DNA of 64,000 nucleotides from positions 496,001-560,000 of the forward strand of contig NC_003228.3 in NCBI RefSeq assembly GCF_000025985.1. Direction: 5' to 3'. The notes beneath the pieces were generated by a model. That model worked only from the letters and a program-made list of their open reading frames with translations. It had not been told where the DNA came from and ran no database searches. This document shows positions 36,845 through 45,245 of this stretch, piece by piece. The stretch's first letter is position 1; each line of letters starts with the position of its first letter. Origin of the DNA: Bacteroides fragilis NCTC 9343. Its GTDB lineage: Bacteria > Bacteroidota > Bacteroidia > Bacteroidales > Bacteroidaceae. The position numbers and the translations under genes are program-made.

Positions 36845-37885
36845 TTAGGTATTTCTCTTCAAGTAATGCCTGAAGGTCGTACAGAAATGTTTTTCTTCCG
36901 AATAACTAATTTTATCGCTTATTTCAGGTGCTTTAACACCGGAATAAATCAGTTTATCGCTCTTTTCTATGATGACTTCATCCCATATTCCGGAACGGAT
37001 AAATGACTCCAGAAGAATTCTTCCTCCTTCTATCATCAGCGACTGTAGGTTGCGTTGATAGAGGGCAGACAATATTTGTGGCAGAATATCTGTCTGGTAA
37101 TTGAGTGTGATGTATTCCAGGTTTTCTTTTCCGGAACGGGGATGTTCCGTAAAAACGAGCGTAGATACGCTGTTATCCGACAAATGGGAGGTTTGAGGGA
37201 GTGAATGATTACGGTCCATCACTATTCGCACCGGATTGTGTCCGTACCAGTTGCGTACCGTGAGTGCCGGATTGTCCAGTAGTGCGGTTCGCGTACCGAC
37301 CATGATAGCGTCCGACTCTGCTCTTTTTTTGTGTACCAGCATGGAAGTGAGAGGAGTCGATAATATGACAGGTTGTCCTTCCGTACGTTCCAGGTCGATG
37401 AAACCATCGGCTGATTCTGCCCATTTCAAAACGATGTAAGGGCGGTGAAGGGTATGGAAAGTGATAAATTTCCGTATAAGTTCGCGACATTCCGTTTCCA
37501 GAACTCCGACAATGACTTCGCATCCGGCATCCCGTAACTTTTGGATTCCTTTGCCTGCTACTTTGGAAAATGGGTCTTGGCATCCGATTACAATCCTGGG
37601 AATTTGTTTCTCTATGATTAAATCAGCGCATGGGGGAGTTTTTCCATGGTGGGAGCAAGGCTCGAGACTTACATATATAGTACTGTGTTTCAGTAAAGAC
37701 GGATCCTTTACAGAGCGGATCGCATTGACTTCGGCATGTGCTTCTCCGCAACGGATGTGATAGCCTTCACCGATTATTTGTCCTTCACATACGATGACAG
37801 CTCCTACCATTGGATTGGGAGATACGTTGCAAAGACCGTTTTTTGCCAGTTGGATGCAACGCCTCATGTATTTTTCTTCTTTCAT
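36845..37885 (-). CDS. ribD: Bifunctional riboflavin deaminase/reductase
   Basis: 346 residues. The N-terminal deaminase domain has GEAHAEVNAI and LEPCSHHGKTPPCADLI, the zinc site; the C-terminal reductase domain has VLKWAESADGFI and SLMIEGGRILLESF. It carries out the deamination and side-chain reduction in riboflavin synthesis. Other rib genes are not in the window. Divergent from prmC. Confidence 0.95.
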   Translation of the reverse strand: MKEEKYMRRCIQLAKNGLCNVSPNPMVGAVIVCEGQIIGEGYHIRCGEAHAEVNAIRSVKDPSLLKHSTIYVSLEPCSHHGKTPPCADLIIEKQIPRIVIGCQDPFSKVAGKGIQKLRDAGCEVIVGVLETECRELIRKFITFHTLHRPYIVLKWAESADGFIDLERTEGQPVILSTPLTSMLVHKKRAESDAIMVGTRTALLDNPALTVRNWYGHNPVRIVMDRNHSLPQTSHLSDNSVSTLVFTEHPRSGKENLEYITLNYQTDILPQILSALYQRNLQSLMIEGGRILLESFIRSGIWDEVIIEKSDKLIYSGVKAPEISDKISYSEEKHFCTTFRHYLKRNT

Positions 37886-37913
37886 CTTTTAGGCTGATAG
37901 CTATATTATTTGT

Positions 37914-37921
37914 ACTTTTGC
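37914..37921 (+). promoter_or_regulatory. Promoter -7 element of prmC-recX
   Basis: TACTTTTG, 18 bases before the ATG at 37939. This excludes the upstream ATG at 37810. Confidence 0.6.
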
Positions 37922-37938
37922 ACCCCAAAATAAGGAGA

Positions 37939-38775
37939 ATGAACCACGTCACCACTTATATCCGCCAGGCTTTACACGATATTTATCCACCGGGAGAACT
38001 CAGGAGTCTCACAAAAATCATTTGTTGTGATCTGCTGGGTCAGGATGCTATTGATTATTATCTGGGCAAAGATATAACATTATCTGCAAACGAGCAGTGT
38101 GATTTAGAAAGCATTGTCGAACGATTGAAGAAAAACGAGCCGATCCAATATATTCAGGGCGAAACCTGTTTTTATGGGTCTATGTTTCGGGTAGCTCCGG
38201 GTGTGTTGATTCCTCGTCCTGAAACTGAGGAGCTGGTTGATCTGATAGTGAAAGAAGCTGCAACCGGTACCCGTTTGCTGGATATAGGAACCGGTAGCGG
38301 GTGTATTGCCATCAGTCTGGCTAAACATATTCCGCAGGCTGTGGTCACCGCATGGGACGTATCGGAAGAGGCTCTTGCCATTGCCGGGGAGAATAATCGG
38401 GAATTGAAGGCCGGAGTGCATTTTGAGAAAATGGATGTTCTGTCTGCAGAACCTGTTGGTGATGATCAATATGATATGATTGTCAGTAATCCTCCTTATG
38501 TTACAGAGAGCGAAAAAAACGAAATGGAACCCAATGTGTTAGATTGGGAGCCCAGACTGGCCCTTTTTGTGCCGGACAATGATCCGTTGCGCTTTTATCG
38601 GCGTATCGCATCTTTAGGAAGAAAAATGTTACGCCTGCACGGCAGGCTCTATTTTGAGATCAATCGGGCTTATGGTGAAGAGGTTCTCCAAATGCTTCAC
38701 GAACAAGGGTACGAAGAACTCCGTTTGATAAAAGATATATCGGGTAATGATCGAATTGTAACCGCCAAACGATGA
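37939..38775 (+). CDS. prmC: Release-factor glutamine methyltransferase
   Basis: 278 residues from the ATG at 37939. It methylates the GGQ glutamine of release factors RF1 and RF2. Seen: N-terminal helical domain, PRPETEELVDLIV (about 92), SAM-binding LDIGTGSGCIAISLA (about 113) and the NPPY motif in MIVSNPPYVTESE (about 185). Overlaps recX by four bases. Confidence 0.94.
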   Translation: MNHVTTYIRQALHDIYPPGELRSLTKIICCDLLGQDAIDYYLGKDITLSANEQCDLESIVERLKKNEPIQYIQGETCFYGSMFRVAPGVLIPRPETEELVDLIVKEAATGTRLLDIGTGSGCIAISLAKHIPQAVVTAWDVSEEALAIAGENNRELKAGVHFEKMDVLSAEPVGDDQYDMIVSNPPYVTESEKNEMEPNVLDWEPRLALFVPDNDPLRFYRRIASLGRKMLRLHGRLYFEINRAYGEEVLQMLHEQGYEELRLIKDISGNDRIVTAKR

Positions 38776-39236
38776 ATACAATAACAGAAGAAGAAGCGTT
38801 AAATCGCATGGCTGCCTATTGTTCCGCAGCCGAACATTGTAAAGCCGAAGTGAATGAAAAACTCCAGAAATGGGGCTTACCTTATGAAGTGATTAACCGA
38901 ATCATCGATCGTCTTGTTGTCGAGAAGTTTATTGATGAAGAACGTTATTGCAGAGCGTTTGTCAACGATAAGTTCCGTTTTGCCAAATGGGGTAAAATGA
39001 AGATTACACAAGCTCTGTATATGAAAAAAATTCCTCGTGAGGTAACTTACAGGTATCTGAATGACATTGACCGGGAAGAATATCTTGCGATTTTAGGAGA
39101 TCTGATAGCAGCAAAACGTAAAAGTATACATGCCAAAGATGAATTCGAGCTGAATGGGAAATTGATTCGTTTTGCCATGAGTAGAGGATTTGAAATGGAC
39201 GATATCCGTCGCTGTGTGCAGGTAGAAGAAGAGTAA
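38772..39236 (+). CDS. recX: RecX-family regulatory protein
   Basis: 154 residues, helical, the RecX pattern of three-helix repeats: LNRMAAYCSAAEHCKAEVNEKL, then FIDEERYCRAFVNDKFRFAKWG. RecX inhibits RecA filaments in other bacteria. Coupled to prmC by an ATGA overlap; recA is not in the window. Confidence 0.85.
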   Translation: MNTITEEEALNRMAAYCSAAEHCKAEVNEKLQKWGLPYEVINRIIDRLVVEKFIDEERYCRAFVNDKFRFAKWGKMKITQALYMKKIPREVTYRYLNDIDREEYLAILGDLIAAKRKSIHAKDEFELNGKLIRFAMSRGFEMDDIRRCVQVEEE

Positions 39237-39293
39237 GTGACAAATAACAAAAAAATAATACGGATTCTTCTTTTTAGTCTCGTTCCATTTCCG

Positions 39294-39301
39294 TATTTTT
39301 G
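39294..39301 (+). promoter_or_regulatory. Promoter -7 element of pyrE
   Basis: TATTTTTG; the pyrE ATG at 39332 lies 30 bases downstream. Confidence 0.6.
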
Positions 39302-39331
39302 CATCCTGTAATTATCATAGTTAGTTTAGTT

Positions 39332-39970
39332 ATGAAAAATTTAGAGAGATTATTCGCCGAGAAGTTGTTGAAGATTAAAGCTATTAAGCTTCAACCGGCA
39401 AATCCGTTTACATGGGCTTCCGGATGGAAATCACCGTTTTACTGCGACAATCGTAAAACCCTTTCTTATCCTTCTCTTCGTAGTTTTGTTAAGTTCGAGA
39501 TTACACGTTTGGTTCTGGAACGTTTCGGACAGGTAGATGCTATTGCCGGAGTTGCGACGGGGGCTATCCCTCAAGGGGCTTTAGTGGCTGATGCATTGAA
39601 TCTTCCGTTTGTGTATGTTCGCTCTACCCCGAAAGACCATGGTCTGGAAAATCTTATCGAAGGCGAACTTCGTCCGGGAATGAAAGTCGTTGTTGTGGAA
39701 GATTTAATCTCTACCGGTGGAAGCAGTTTAAAAGCTGTAGAAGCTATTCGTCGGGATGGTTGCGAAGTTATTGGTATGGTAGCTGCTTATACTTACGGAT
39801 TTCCTGTTGCCGAACAGGCCTTTAAAGATGCTAAAGTGCCTTTGGTAACATTGACTAATTATGAAGCTGTGTTAGATGTTGCACTTCGTACCGGTTATAT
39901 TGAAGAAGAAGACATTGCAACGTTAAACGAATGGCGCAAGGATCCGGCTCATTGGGAAACCGGAAAATAA
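39332..39970 (+). CDS. pyrE: Orotate phosphoribosyltransferase
   Basis: 212 residues from the ATG at 39332; the GTG- or ATG-type start at 39299 lies on the promoter. It makes orotidine monophosphate from orotate and PRPP. The PRPP motif is VVVVEDLISTGGSSLKAVEA at about 117-136; VAGVATGAIPQG is also conserved. Followed by a strong terminator at 40000-40047. Confidence 0.95.
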   Translation: MKNLERLFAEKLLKIKAIKLQPANPFTWASGWKSPFYCDNRKTLSYPSLRSFVKFEITRLVLERFGQVDAIAGVATGAIPQGALVADALNLPFVYVRSTPKDHGLENLIEGELRPGMKVVVVEDLISTGGSSLKAVEAIRRDGCEVIGMVAAYTYGFPVAEQAFKDAKVPLVTLTNYEAVLDVALRTGYIEEEDIATLNEWRKDPAHWETGK

Positions 39971-39999
39971 AACTGATTTTTTTGATGATTAAAATATAG

Positions 40000-40047
40000 A
40001 AAGAAGAGCCATTCGGACAGAATCTGTTCGGATTGTTCTTCTTTTTT
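40000..40047 (+). terminator. Terminator after pyrE
   Basis: A stem of about 20 bases with G-U pairs (AAGAAGAGCCATTCGGACAG against CTGTTCGGATTGTTCTTCTT), followed by a T run. Confidence 0.75.
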
Positions 40048-40069
40048 CTTTATAAGTAAGATAAATAAG

Positions 40070-40480
40070 ATGACTAAATTTGAAAGTAGTGTCAAGGTGA
40101 TACCTTATAGCCAGGAACGTGTGTACGAGAAACTTGCCGATCTTAGTAACCTGGAAGCTATTAAAGATCGTTTGCCCGAAGACAAAGTGAAAAATATGAG
40201 TTTCGATACTGATACACTTAGTTTCAATGTGGATCCTGTAGGACAACTGACCCTGAGAATTATTGAACGGGAACCCAGTAAATGTATTAAGTTTGAGACT
40301 ACCAATTCGCCTCTACCTTTTAATATGTGGATTCAGCTTGTGGCTGTATCCGAAGAAGAATGTAAACTAAAGGTAACTATTGGGCTGGAAATCAATCCGT
40401 TTATGAAAGCGATGGTACAGAAACCTTTGAATGAAGGATTGGAAAAGATGGCTGATATGTTATCTATGATACAATATTAA
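40070..40480 (+). CDS. SRPBCC/START-like protein
   Basis: 136 residues. SRPBCC fold pattern: FESSVKVIPYSQERVYEKLADLSN at the start and a C-terminal long helix (MKAMVQKPLNEGLEKMADML). These domains bind hydrophobic ligands. It precedes argH by five bases, so they are probably co-transcribed, without an obvious functional link. Confidence 0.75.
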   Translation: MTKFESSVKVIPYSQERVYEKLADLSNLEAIKDRLPEDKVKNMSFDTDTLSFNVDPVGQLTLRIIEREPSKCIKFETTNSPLPFNMWIQLVAVSEEECKLKVTIGLEINPFMKAMVQKPLNEGLEKMADMLSMIQY

Positions 40481-40485
40481 TAGCT

Positions 40486-41829
40486 ATGGCACAGAAACTT
40501 TGGGAAAAATCAGTTGAGGTAAATAAGGATATAGAGCGATTTACCGTTGGACGTGACCGTGAGATGGATCTTTATCTTGCAAAGCATGATGTACTTGGTT
40601 CGATGGCTCATATCACGATGCTCGAAAGTATCGGATTGCTCACAAAGGAAGAATTAGCTCAGTTGCTGACCGAACTGAAAGATATATATGCTTCTGCGGA
40701 GAGAGGCGAGTTTGTAATAGAAGAAGGAGTTGAAGACGTGCACTCGCAGGTAGAACTGATGCTTACGCGTCGTTTGGGTGATGTCGGTAAGAAGATTCAT
40801 AGCGGGCGTTCTCGTAATGATCAGGTGTTGCTTGATCTGAAACTTTTCACTCGTACTCAGATCAGAGAAGTAGCAGAGGCTGTAGAGCAATTGTTTCATG
40901 TTCTGATTCGTCAAAGTGAGCGTTACAAGAATGTTCTGATGCCGGGTTATACTCATTTGCAAATTGCGATGCCTTCTTCGTTCGGGCTTTGGTTTGGAGC
41001 GTATGCTGAGAGTTTGGTAGATGATATGCTTTTCCTGCAGGCTGCTTTTAAGATGTGCAATAAGAATCCTTTGGGCTCCGCTGCCGGATATGGCTCTTCA
41101 TTCCCGCTGAACCGCACGATGACTACGGAATTGCTGGGATTCGATTCTTTAAACTATAATGTAGTGTATGCCCAGATGGGACGTGGAAAGATGGAACGCA
41201 ATGTCGCTTTTGCCTTGGCTACGCTTGCAGGAACGATTTCTAAATTGGCTTTTGATGCTTGTATATTCAATAGCCAGAATTTTGGTTTCGTGAAGTTGCC
41301 GGATGAATGTACAACCGGATCAAGCATTATGCCACATAAAAAGAATCCGGATGTGTTCGAACTGACACGTGCCAAATGTAATAAGTTACAATCGTTGCCG
41401 CAGCAGATTATGATGATTGCCAATAATCTGCCTTCCGGATATTTCCGTGATTTACAGATTATAAAGGAAGTCTTTTTACCGGCTTTTCAGGAGTTGAAAG
41501 ATTGTCTGCAGATGACTACCTATATCATGAATGAAATTAAGGTGAATGAGCATATCCTCGATGATGATAAATACCTTTTTATTTTTAGTGTAGAAGAGGT
41601 GAATCGTCTGGCACGTGAAGGTATGCCATTCCGGGATGCTTATAAGAAAGTAGGGCTGGATATTGAAGCCGGTCACTTTTCGCATGACAAGCAAGTACAT
41701 CACACCCATGAAGGAAGTATTGGCAATTTGTGTAATGATGAGATTTCCGCATTGATGCAACGTACCATCGAGGGTTTCAACTTTCAAGGTATGGAACAGG
41801 CGGAGAAGACCTTGTTGGGGCGTAAATGA
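40486..41829 (+). CDS. argH: Argininosuccinate lyase
   Basis: 447 residues. It splits argininosuccinate to arginine and fumarate. Signature GSSIMPHKKNPDVFE at about 281-295, plus IHSGRSRNDQVLLDLKL and VEDVHSQVE. It is far from argG (over 21 kb), so the arginine genes are in scattered units here. Closed by a terminator at 41837-41876. Confidence 0.96.
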   Translation: MAQKLWEKSVEVNKDIERFTVGRDREMDLYLAKHDVLGSMAHITMLESIGLLTKEELAQLLTELKDIYASAERGEFVIEEGVEDVHSQVELMLTRRLGDVGKKIHSGRSRNDQVLLDLKLFTRTQIREVAEAVEQLFHVLIRQSERYKNVLMPGYTHLQIAMPSSFGLWFGAYAESLVDDMLFLQAAFKMCNKNPLGSAAGYGSSFPLNRTMTTELLGFDSLNYNVVYAQMGRGKMERNVAFALATLAGTISKLAFDACIFNSQNFGFVKLPDECTTGSSIMPHKKNPDVFELTRAKCNKLQSLPQQIMMIANNLPSGYFRDLQIIKEVFLPAFQELKDCLQMTTYIMNEIKVNEHILDDDKYLFIFSVEEVNRLAREGMPFRDAYKKVGLDIEAGHFSHDKQVHHTHEGSIGNLCNDEISALMQRTIEGFNFQGMEQAEKTLLGRK

Positions 41830-41836
41830 TCCATCC

Positions 41837-41876
41837 AGACCATGCATAGAGTTATCTCTTTTGCATGGTCTTTGAT
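41837..41876 (+). terminator. Terminator after argH
   Basis: AGACCATGCA (41837-41846) pairs with TGCATGGTCT (41862-41871), then a short T-rich tail. Confidence 0.65.
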
Positions 41877-41925
41877 TATAAAATATCCTTTTCCACCTTT
41901 ATTGAAATATTTTCATCGGAAAAAG

Positions 41926-41957
41926 TTTGGCAGAAAGGTAGAAACTACTTATCTTTG
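41926..41957 (+). promoter_or_regulatory. Promoter of the tRNA-Gly/tRNA-Leu unit
   Basis: TTTG at 41926-41929 and TATCTTTG at 41950-41957 with a 20-base gap: both Bacteroidetes promoter elements are present, 17 bases before tRNA-Gly. Confidence 0.75.
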
Positions 41958-41973
41958 CACCCGTTGAAAAAAT

Positions 41974-42046
41974 GCGGAAATAGCTCAGTTGGTAGAGCAT
42001 AACCTTGCCAAGGTTAGGGTCGCGAGTTCGAGTCTCGTTTTCCGCT
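41974..42046 (+). tRNA. tRNA-Gly (GCC)
   Basis: Cloverleaf: acceptor GCGGAAA/TTTCCGC, D-arm GCTCAGTTGGTAGAGC, anticodon loop TTGCCAA with GCC at 42007-42009, T-arm with GTTCGAG. CCA is not encoded. First of two tRNAs in one transcript. Confidence 0.95.
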
Positions 42047-43741
42047 CTCTTTGAAAGGATGCTCGAATGGTGGAATGGTAGACACGAAGGACTTAAAATC
42101 CTTTGGCCATTGCGGCTGTGCGGGTTCAAGTCCCGCTTCGAGTACTTGAAGGGACGAACGGTGATTTTCACTGTTCGTCTCTCTCTTTTTATCCCTATTA
42201 TTCGTTGGAAATGAGTAGTTTAGCATAAAGAATTGATTGACTGTTTTAGGTTCAATATGCTCGTTATTTTTGTCGTAGATAAATCCGTCAGGAAATACCA
42301 ATTTCTGCAATCTCCTTCTTCCTTCTAATCCTTGTAATTCCCATAAATTGAATAAGTTAGAACGCATTGCGAACGCATAATCAATGAATTTATCAAGGTT
42401 CAATATTTCTGTGTTCACCTTTGAATATTCTACCTGTAAACCTCTGATTTCTGCCTCTAATCTCGTCATTACCTTTACGCAAATCTCTTGTTTCTTTGTA
42501 TCGGAACAAAGTGCATAATTGGTTTCGACTTGCTCCAGTTCTTTTTCCTTTGCTTTGATATTGGATTTGATGGACTGGGCTCTTTCTTTATTTTCTTTAT
42601 TCATGTTTTCAAAGGTGATGGTTAGTTGCAGTTTTAAAAGTTCTGAGACTTTATCAGATAGTACATACTTGTTTGCTTCTTCCTCAAAGGCTTCATGTAC
42701 GTTTTTGGTTGAACTGTTATACTTGCATCCTTTGCGGCTGCAAACATAATAACCAATATCGGTACGCCCGAATTTCTTTCGCATCTTAGTTGATATACTT
42801 GCGGATAGATTATTGCCACAACAGGGACATTTGATGCTGCCTAGTAATGGTGCATACTCCTTATCTATCTTTTGTTCATATCCACTATGGTTTTTGGATA
42901 ACTCTCCATTTACTTTCAAGAAAATTTCTTTTGGTATCAATGGAGGATGATTTCCTTGTACAATATCCCCTTGCAAGAATTTATGTGCCATATAGCCACA
43001 ATAAAAAGGGTTCTTGAACAGTTCTGATAGCTTCTGTTTACAGATATGGAAACCTTCTGCTGCCAGTCTATGCCTGATTTCTTCGTTAGATAGTTTGTTA
43101 TTGGCTTTCCAAAGGAATGCTTTTCTTATTAGTTTCCCTTCTTCATTGATGGTTATAATCTGCTCTTTCTTTGTTGTCTTTTGGTCATATCCTCTTGGAG
43201 CTTTACCAATCCATCTACCTTTTAGTAATGCTTTTACGCTGTTTTCAACAGTTGTTGCTCTCTTTTCGTCATTTTGAAACCTTGCATTTGCAAGTTCCAT
43301 GAGTTGCATATACTTTCCGACTGGTGTACGTGGGTCATAATTTGATGTTGCAGATACTACGTATGCTCCTCTAGCTTCTACCTCTTCAATAATGGTTGTA
43401 CTTCCCGTTCTACTGAAACGGGAGGTACTGAACACTATGACGGTTTTTATTACTTGGCTACTGCCTTTTTTATTACTCTGCTTGATGAAGGCTAACATAC
43501 GGCTAAATTCTTTGCGTTCCTTATCGCTCTTTGCTGATTCGTATGTTCCTCCAAACTCACCGACAATATTGTATGAGTGCATGTTTGCGTACTCTCTGCA
43601 TTTGTCTATTTGCACCTCTAGACTTTGACCGTCTACTTGTTCACTGGAACTAACACGGGTATAGATGATGGCATTGCCGCCTACTTGTTCTTTTTGCTGT
43701 TTTTTGCCTTTAGCAAAGCCTTTTAATTCAAAATTCTCCAT
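42014..43741 (-). CDS. Large serine recombinase
   Basis: 575 residues from the ATG at 43741 (open to 43771). Resolvase domain with IIYTRVSSSEQ (catalytic Ser about residue 30) and VIVFSTSRFSRTG; recombinase domain from about 170 (GKAPRGYD); zinc ribbon CPCCGNN...CSRKGC at about 305-345; coiled-coil at about 380-450. This is the integrase class of many Bacteroides elements. The last 55 or so residues are not element-coded: they are the antisense of the tRNA terminator, all of tRNA-Leu and half of tRNA-Gly (VLEAGLEPAQPQ, KRDSNSRP). Its native stop is therefore missing in the integrated state. Confidence 0.9.
   Translation of the reverse strand: MENFELKGFAKGKKQQKEQVGGNAIIYTRVSSSEQVDGQSLEVQIDKCREYANMHSYNIVGEFGGTYESAKSDKERKEFSRMLAFIKQSNKKGSSQVIKTVIVFSTSRFSRTGSTTIIEEVEARGAYVVSATSNYDPRTPVGKYMQLMELANARFQNDEKRATTVENSVKALLKGRWIGKAPRGYDQKTTKKEQIITINEEGKLIRKAFLWKANNKLSNEEIRHRLAAEGFHICKQKLSELFKNPFYCGYMAHKFLQGDIVQGNHPPLIPKEIFLKVNGELSKNHSGYEQKIDKEYAPLLGSIKCPCCGNNLSASISTKMRKKFGRTDIGYYVCSRKGCKYNSSTKNVHEAFEEEANKYVLSDKVSELLKLQLTITFENMNKENKERAQSIKSNIKAKEKELEQVETNYALCSDTKKQEICVKVMTRLEAEIRGLQVEYSKVNTEILNLDKFIDYAFAMRSNLFNLWELQGLEGRRRLQKLVFPDGFIYDKNNEHIEPKTVNQFFMLNYSFPTNNRDKKRETNSENHRSSLQVLEAGLEPAQPQWPKDFKSFVSTIPPFEHPFKESGKRDSNSRP
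42061..42144 (+). tRNA. tRNA-Leu (TAA)
   Basis: 84 bases with the long variable arm of a class II tRNA. Acceptor GCTCGAA pairs with TTCGAGT (one G-U), anticodon loop CTTAAAA with TAA at 42094-42096, T-arm GGTTCAAGTCC. CCA not encoded. The integrated element begins just downstream. Confidence 0.93.
42153..42190 (+). terminator. Terminator of the tRNA unit
   Basis: GACGAACGGTGA (42153-42164) pairs with TCACTGTTCGTC (42168-42179), followed by TCTCTCTTTTT. The element junction lies at or just past it. Confidence 0.85.
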
Positions 43742-43889
43742 ATTGTGTATCTTTTTTGTTATATGCCTCATAGCTCAAAAGTGAAAAAGCATATAGTGTA
43801 TCAATTAATTCTTTTGCATCCTCTTGGGATATTCCTTTGAAGTTGCGGTTCTCTTTGATGGTATCTAAGTTTAAATACTGTGCATTCAT
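43728..43889 (-). CDS. Small protein upstream of the serine recombinase
   Basis: 53 residues, MNAQYLNLDTIKENRNFKG at the start, then a predicted helix (SQEDAKELIDTLYAFSLLSY) and a short tail. It overlaps the start of the recombinase frame by 14 bases, which suggests coupled translation. The codon use and the amphipathic helix look genuine. I do not recognise the family; a directionality factor or a regulator of the recombinase is a guess from position. Confidence 0.55.
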   Translation of the reverse strand: MNAQYLNLDTIKENRNFKGISQEDAKELIDTLYAFSLLSYEAYNKKDTQYGEF

Positions 43890-43981
43890 ATTGTATTTCT
43901 ATTACAAAGTTCATTATTAGTAAATTAAAGGGAAAAAGAAAGTGAATGTTAGACTGTTTATTAGTATTATTTTGCATTTCA

Positions 43982-44206
43982 CTATTCCGCACTCCGCATT
44001 TCCGCACTATCCACCTCAGAAAATTCGTTCTCAACTTCTTCATTAGCTTCGTGCTTGGCACAATATTCTTCATATTCCTCTATCCATTTCTTGATAGTCT
44101 TATCGCTTTTACCGATGATTTTAGCTATTTCTCTATAGCTTTTGCCTTCTTTGTAAAGTTGATGGGCTTTTTCTTTTTCAGGGGTAATATCAGCTTCCCC
44201 CTTCAA
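43982..44206 (-). CDS. Small helix-turn-helix protein
   Basis: 74 residues. The HTH is clear: YKEGKSYREIAKIIGKSDKTIKKWIEEY (about 18-45), as in Hin/transposase-type domains, then an acidic tail. Its start overlaps the stop of the ATPase gene by four bases, so the two are translated together. The last codons lie in a GCGGA repeat block (43985-44007). Confidence 0.75.
   Translation of the reverse strand: MKGEADITPEKEKAHQLYKEGKSYREIAKIIGKSDKTIKKWIEEYEEYCAKHEANEEVENEFSEVDSAEMRSAE
43985..44007 (-). repeat. GCGGA repeat block, left copy
   Basis: On the minus strand: GTGCGGAA, then TGCGGA, then GTGCGGAA, at 7-8 base spacing. A closely similar block (about 23 of 27 bases alike) lies at 51671-51697 on the plus strand. 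Confidence 0.5.
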
Positions 44207-44997
44207 TAATTTTTTTCATCGGCATAGCCTTCTTCCTTGAATTCAATAAAACAATCATCTCGTTTCTCTATAGAGCAGACAAGGACACGCCCTTCATGTA
44301 AAGTTATGGGACAGCTTCGGGCTTTTAGTTGTTTTATATAAACTTTATTTATCTCTCCTGTGGTCTTCCCGATACAAAAGCAAGCATCTATAAAGTTGCT
44401 AATTTGCTTACTGCCTCCAAGTCTATCTAATGTGATAACTCCTTTACTTTGCAGTTTTGGAGAATGTCCTAACAAAAGAATGCTTGCGCCTAACTTGTTC
44501 ATAAATGTCCTAAATTCAATGGTGAACCTTGCAGCTTGTTCCGTATCAGATAAATTAGGATGTAGACACGTGATGTTATCAACGATGAAGACTTTTATGT
44601 TAGATTTGCTTGCAGCCTCTTCCAGTCGCATAAATAATCTTTCTCTTCGTGCTTTAAAATCACATTCCAAATCAAAATCAATTCTTGCTCTGATTAGGTT
44701 TTCGGAAAATTCATATCGTTTTGTACATTCTTCATTGGAATATCTATCGCATAGTTGGGACATATTCATTTCATAATCGAAGTACATTACTTTTTCGCCA
44801 CCTTTGGCAATCTCTTCTGCTATTTGAAGTGCAAGTAAGCTTTTACCACAATTTGTTTCTCCGAATAAAATGGTAAGTTCCTTTTCAAACCATAAATTCT
44901 TATATAACGCTTTGCGTTTTTCTTCTTTCATACCCTCATTAATAATCTCATTCATAGTGCTGTAATCAAATACAGTCTCGTTATTATCTATTTTCAT
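44203..44997 (-). CDS. RecA/RepA-like AAA-type ATPase
   Basis: 264 residues. Walker A LFGETNCGKSLLALQIAEE (about 34-52), Walker B KVFIVDNITCLHP (about 130), then LLGHSPKL and a Q-loop-like GGSKQISNFIDACF. This is the RecA fold of RepA-type hexameric helicases and similar proteins in Bacteroides mobile elements, where it would act in replication or mobilization. Preceded by a -7 element at 45058-45065. Confidence 0.8.
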   Translation of the reverse strand: MKIDNNETVFDYSTMNEIINEGMKEEKRKALYKNLWFEKELTILFGETNCGKSLLALQIAEEIAKGGEKVMYFDYEMNMSQLCDRYSNEECTKRYEFSENLIRARIDFDLECDFKARRERLFMRLEEAASKSNIKVFIVDNITCLHPNLSDTEQAARFTIEFRTFMNKLGASILLLGHSPKLQSKGVITLDRLGGSKQISNFIDACFCIGKTTGEINKVYIKQLKARSCPITLHEGRVLVCSIEKRDDCFIEFKEEGYADEKNY

Positions 44998-45057
44998 TAT
45001 TCTGATTTTATTCGTTTTACAATATCATTTATTATCGTTTGAGCTCTTTCGATATTG

Positions 45058-45065
45058 CAAAGATA
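45058..45065 (-). promoter_or_regulatory. Promoter -7 element of the ATPase-HTH operon
   Basis: TATCTTTG on the minus strand, 61 bases before the ATG at 44997. Confidence 0.55.
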
Positions 45066-45146
45066 TAGCTATGAAATGGGCTAATAACTACTATTTTGCG
45101 AGTTGAGTCTGTATTGTTCAGATATACAGCGTGTTATGAATAAGCA

Positions 45147-45215
45147 GGGGATTTTACAGGGGATTTTGGGGAGAAATTGAGGGGATTTCAGGGAAGGAGG
45201 ATGGGGTTTTAGGGG
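45147..45215 (+). repeat. G-tract cluster with quadruplex potential
   Basis: Six GGGG tracts (45147, 45159, 45168, 45181, 45203, 45212) and one GGG (45191) in 69 bases, with GGGGATTT recurring three times. It lies between the XRE gene and the ATPase promoter in an otherwise AT-rich element. Confidence 0.55.
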
Positions 45216-45245
45216 CAGGAGTGATTGTTGAAGTACTGAGTTTAC

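Noticed and set aside
43801-44073. 90-codon frame overlapping the small HTH gene
   Set aside because: Different frame of a supported HTH gene, low-complexity translation; the 53-codon frame at 43728-43889 fits this place better.
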